Source of the DNA: JAVBOF01 sp031550915 | Lineage (GTDB): Bacteria > Bacillota > Clostridia > Christensenellales > MGBC116941 | Direction of reading: 5' to 3' | Length of the DNA stretch: 9,198 bases | Assembly (NCBI GenBank): GCA_031550915.1 | Contig: JAVBOF010000061.1 | Location: forward strand, 1 to 9,198 | Part shown: piece after piece, positions 6,984 through 9,198 of the stretch | Layout of the letters: the number at the start of each line of letters is the position of its first letter | Position numbering within the stretch: position 1 is the stretch's first letter | The notes under the pieces: model-generated | Databases searched by the model: none | What the model saw: only the letters and a program-made list of their open reading frames with translations | What the model was told of the DNA's origin: nothing | Translations under genes and position numbers: made by a program

Positions 6984-7748
6984 ATGAGATTAAAAGACAA
7001 GGTAATTATAGTTACAGGAGCCGCAAGGGGACTGGGACAGAACTTTGCCGTGTGCCTCGCCAAGGAGGGTGCAGACATCGTTGCCGCAGACTACAACGAT
7101 ACGGCGGAAACGGTGGCAAAGGTCGAAGCTGTGGGCGGGAAATGTCTTGGGCTTCATGTTGACGTTACAAAGATGGATAGCGTCACGGAGATGGCGAAAA
7201 AATCTGCAGAACAATTTGGCGGGATAGACGGGCTGATAAACAATGCCGCGGCCTATGCTGGTTTAACTATGGTGCCGTTCTATGAGATAACGGAAGAGGA
7301 TTGGGATAAGGCTTTCGCAGTGAATATTAAAGGGGTTTGGCAGTGCTGTAAGGCAGTTTTGCCTTATATGCAAAAGCGCGGCGCGGGTTCGATAGTCAAT
7401 ATTTCCTCTGCATCCATTTTGGAGGGCAACCCCTATTTTGCGCATTACGTGGCAACGAAGGGAGCGGTTTGGTCGTTTACCCGCAGTATATCGCGCAACC
7501 TGGGCCAGTTCAATATCCGCGCCAATTCTATAACCCCCGGTTATACAATGACGCAGGCCTCGAAGGACCTTGCTAAGAATCCAAAAGAATTTGAAGAGAA
7601 TTATAATGCGAATATCAATGCGAGGGCGCTGAAACGTGCCATGATGCCGGAGGACGTCGAAGGGACGGCGCTCTTCCTGCTTTCCGATGAGAGCGCGTTT
7701 ATAACGGGGCAAAACATCAATGTTGACGGCGGATCGCGGCATTATTGA
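6984..7748 (+). CDS. Classical short-chain dehydrogenase/reductase (SDR), probably NAD-dependent
   Basis: Cytoplasmic oxidoreductase of 254 residues, the standard length for classical SDRs, probably acting on a secondary alcohol or keto group of a catabolic intermediate. The cofactor motif TGAARGLG is at 11-18 and D36 ends the second strand (DIVAADYND), which favours NAD over NADP. D60 is in the HVDVT motif and NNAA is at 86-89. The catalytic set is complete: N114 (FAVNIKG), S142 (NISSAS), Y155 and K159 (YVATK). The end motif ITGQNINVDGG (240-250) is typical. Start at ATG 6984 follows AGGTGG. It lies between the symporter operon terminator and a second SDR with a 75-base gap. Annotation pipelines often label such proteins FabG-like or glucose dehydrogenase-like, but nothing here fixes the substrate. 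Confidence 0.94.
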   Translation: MRLKDKVIIVTGAARGLGQNFAVCLAKEGADIVAADYNDTAETVAKVEAVGGKCLGLHVDVTKMDSVTEMAKKSAEQFGGIDGLINNAAAYAGLTMVPFYEITEEDWDKAFAVNIKGVWQCCKAVLPYMQKRGAGSIVNISSASILEGNPYFAHYVATKGAVWSFTRSISRNLGQFNIRANSITPGYTMTQASKDLAKNPKEFEENYNANINARALKRAMMPEDVEGTALFLLSDESAFITGQNINVDGGSRHY

Positions 7749-7823
7749 TCCCGCGGTTAATGATCCTGAACGTTGTTTTGCCAAAGTAAGATGTTACATG
7801 TATTATCTAAAAGGAGTGGTTTT

Positions 7824-8609
7824 ATGTTTGATTTGAGCGGGCGGGTAGCAGTTGTGACCGGCGGGTCTTCAGGCTTGGGTGTGATCTTTGCAAAAGCGCT
7901 TGCCCGACAGGGCGCCGATATTGCCCTGTTGGCGCGAAGGGAAGATCTCATGGATGAAGTTGCCCAGGAGATACAAGCTTTGGGTAGGAATTGTATATGC
8001 GTTCGGTGCGATATCACAGATACGGACGATATCGATAGGGCGATAGATAAAATATTGAGCCACTATCCGAGAGTGGATATACTCATCAACAATGCCGGAG
8101 TGGTACGTGAGACTGCCGCGGAAGACCATGATGACAAGAAATGGAACGTAGTTATAGACACCGATCTGTCTGGCGTGTTTAAGTGTAGCAGGGCTTTTGC
8201 AAAAAGGATAATGATACCTAATAAATATGGCCGGATCATAAATATCAGCTCTATGGCAGGGTTTATTGGAAACAACTCGGGCTCGCGAGGCGTTATTGAG
8301 CCGAATTTCTCCAAGACGGTAAGCTACCATGCTGCAAAAGGAGGGGTCGTGAATTTGACCCGTGCTTTGGCCGCCGAATGGGCGCTGCATAATATTACGG
8401 TTAACAGCATTGCGCCAGGCTATTTTGCTGCAGGCTTCGGTACGACAATAGTGCCGGAATTCCAGGAGATTTTGGATAATTACTGCCCGATGAAAAGGCT
8501 GGGAAAACCGGCGGAACTGGAATCGGCAGTCGTTTATTACGCTTGTGACGAATCGAGTTTTACGACAGGTACGACCCTTATAATAGACGGTGGCTGGACA
8601 ACGATTTGA
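7824..8609 (+). CDS. Short-chain dehydrogenase/reductase with unusual active-site loop
   Basis: Oxidoreductase of 261 residues. I chose ATG 7824 because AAGGAG (7811-7816) precedes it and MFDLSGRVAVVTGG is the normal SDR beginning; an in-frame ATG at 7773 would add 17 non-conserved residues and has no such support. TGGSSGLG is at 12-19, CDIT at 62-65, NNAG at 89-92, S142/S143 in NISSMAG, and Y168-K172 in YHAAK. Two features are odd. The usual catalytic Asn in the VNLxGVF segment is Asp (IDTDLSGVF, D115), and about 26 residues separate Ser from Tyr against about 13 in classical SDRs, through an inserted GNNSGSRGVIEPNFSK loop. R38-R39 at the end of the second strand (LLARRE) suggest NADP use. 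It resembles gluconate 5-dehydrogenase-like SDRs in general form; substrate unknown. Confidence 0.93.
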   Translation: MFDLSGRVAVVTGGSSGLGVIFAKALARQGADIALLARREDLMDEVAQEIQALGRNCICVRCDITDTDDIDRAIDKILSHYPRVDILINNAGVVRETAAEDHDDKKWNVVIDTDLSGVFKCSRAFAKRIMIPNKYGRIINISSMAGFIGNNSGSRGVIEPNFSKTVSYHAAKGGVVNLTRALAAEWALHNITVNSIAPGYFAAGFGTTIVPEFQEILDNYCPMKRLGKPAELESAVVYYACDESSFTTGTTLIIDGGWTTI

Positions 8610-8629
8610 GCTTAAACGATGACTTGATG

Positions 8630-8659
8630 AGGCCCTTTTGTAATCCAAAAGGGCCTTTT
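8630..8659 (+). terminator. Rho-independent terminator after the SDR pair
   Basis: A perfect 11-pair stem (AGGCCCTTTTG at 8630-8640 with CAAAAGGGCCT at 8646-8656) has a 5-base loop and runs into TTTT. It starts 20 bases after the second SDR stop. Confidence 0.88.
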
Positions 8660-8698
8660 ACTGTTTATATATTTAATTTTGCTCAAGAGGTTTTTAAT

Positions 8699-8809
8699 AT
8701 GGATATAAATTTTTCAAGTGAAAGATATCGCAGTTTTTTACAAAAGGCGGATTATTGGGAAAAATATTTTCAAAAACCCATTATTTTATATAAAAATGTA
8801 TCGATTTAA
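8699..8809 (+). CDS. Doubtful 36-residue ORF in AT-rich gap
   Basis: The ATG at 8699 is preceded by AAGAGG (8685-8690) at an 8-base spacing, and the frame runs to TAA at 8807-8809. The product (MDINFSSERYRSFLQKADYW and 16 more residues) is hydrophilic, aromatic-rich and without recognised domain, signal peptide or membrane span. Base composition is clearly more AT-rich than the flanking SDR gene, which fits spacer DNA or a decayed or transferred fragment as well as a gene. An alternative, longer reading from ATG 8606 would run through the terminator hairpin and is unlikely. Confidence 0.3.
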   Translation: MDINFSSERYRSFLQKADYWEKYFQKPIILYKNVSI

Positions 8810-8866
8810 TATATTATATATTTAATTGTTTCGTGATTTGCCGCTTATTTCCGTTAATGCCATTTT

Positions 8867-8872
8867 GGAGGG
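8867..8872 (+). promoter_or_regulatory. Ribosome binding site deciding a TTG start
   Basis: GGAGGG lies 5 bases before TTG 8878. It supports this start over the first in-frame ATG eleven codons later, which falls inside the first membrane span. Confidence 0.7.
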
Positions 8873-8877
8873 ACTCT

Positions 8878-9198
8878 TTGAACCAGGAGCTGGCTATTTT
8901 TATTATATCGATGATATTTGCGCTGATCATATTGTATGTTTTGGGCATACTCTGGTTTGGTGATACACGCAACCGCTTTTTAAAGAGCTTCTTTTTTATG
9001 GGTCTATGCGTAAGCCTCTGGACAATGTTCAACGGATTCGTTACTATAATGGATCCGGCATATTTCAAAGTTGTTTTTGGTATACGCATGGTATTTGTTT
9101 GCTCTTTGCCATTCCTTTTGCTTTGGTTTTTCTTGAACTACACTGGGTCAAAACTAGCGGATGTAAAGGCTGTACAATTGATAATAATACTTATACCG
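8878..9198 (+). CDS. N-terminal part of a multi-span membrane sensor (7TM histidine-kinase or GGDEF-type input domain), 3' truncated
   Basis: The frame from TTG 8878 stays open for 107 codons to the window end. Four hydrophobic segments are visible or beginning: about residues 5-25 (LAIFIISMIFALIILYVLGI), 34-55 (FLKSFFFMGLCVSLWTMF), 63-83 (VVFGIRMVFVCSLPFLLLWF) and from 96. The short loops, and the third segment ending in FLNYTG, resemble the N-terminal 7TM input domain found ahead of histidine kinases and diguanylate cyclases. That predicts a membrane-bound signalling protein whose output domain lies beyond the window. It follows the SDR terminator, so it is a separate unit. It could also be another polytopic membrane protein; only the membrane nature is certain. 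Confidence 0.7.
   Translation, partial: MNQELAIFIISMIFALIILYVLGILWFGDTRNRFLKSFFFMGLCVSLWTMFNGFVTIMDPAYFKVVFGIRMVFVCSLPFLLLWFFLNYTGSKLADVKAVQLIIILIP

Noticed and set aside
7778..7806. TTGCCA-17-TATTAT promoter-like pair before the second SDR gene.
   Set aside because: Transcription would start near 7813, inside the ribosome binding site at 7811-7816, leaving about 11 bases of leader; this is probably chance, and the SDR pair may be co-transcribed.
7773..7823. In-frame upstream ATG extending the second SDR by 17 residues.
   Set aside because: The extension is unlike SDR N-termini, and a strong ribosome binding site supports ATG 7824.
7869..8648. Long minus-strand open frame (259 codons) opposite the second SDR gene.
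   Set aside because: It is an antisense shadow of a clear SDR and would read back through the terminator hairpin.
1..9198. Search for CRISPR-like repeats, insertion sequences, tRNA or rRNA genes and toxin-antitoxin pairs.
   Set aside because: No spaced direct repeats, transposase motifs, terminal inverted repeats, cloverleaf sequences or recognised toxin/antitoxin families were seen.

Overview
The window looks like a chromosomal catabolic or accessory region of a Gram-positive anaerobe, most likely a Clostridia-type Firmicute. The reasons are strong GGAGG-like ribosome binding sites before almost every gene, GTG and TTG starts alongside ATG, heavy use of ATA for isoleucine, moderate GC content by eye, and compact hairpin-plus-T-run terminators. 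This assignment is an inference from style; no taxonomic marker gene is present. All supported genes lie on the + strand.

Layout. (1) 1-929: LysR-type regulator whose N-terminus is cut by the window edge, followed after 33 bases by a zinc-dependent medium-chain alcohol/polyol dehydrogenase (963-1964). (2) 1965-2190: non-coding leader with a candidate promoter for a second LysR-type regulator (2191-3108), which ends in a clear terminator (3127-3158). (3) 3109-3301: AT-rich control region with an imperfect inverted repeat overlapping a candidate promoter. (4) 3302-6892: a probable operon of a CocE/NonD-type alpha/beta hydrolase, a GC-rich intergenic hairpin, a sodium:solute symporter (SSS family), and two very small single-span membrane proteins of 34 and 56 residues, closed by a terminator (6906-6946). 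(5) 6984-7748 and 7824-8609: two classical short-chain dehydrogenases, closed by a terminator (8630-8659). (6) 8660-9198: an AT-rich gap with a doubtful 36-codon ORF, then the start of a multi-span membrane sensor (TTG start at 8878) that runs off the window.

How it may work together (inference): the symporter, with its small membrane partners, brings in an organic solute. The cytoplasmic hydrolase cleaves an ester or amide bond in it or in a derivative. The NAD(P)-dependent dehydrogenases (one MDR, two SDR) interconvert the alcohol and carbonyl products. One or both LysR regulators would sense the substrate or an intermediate. The substrate cannot be read from the sequence.

Most unusual points: the hydrolase has cysteine where the family's nucleophilic serine is expected (GICYFA in place of G-x-S-Y-x-x). 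The symporter is followed by two tiny membrane-protein genes with oppositely charged tails, which could be accessory subunits. The second SDR has Asp at the usual catalytic Asn position and an enlarged active-site loop.
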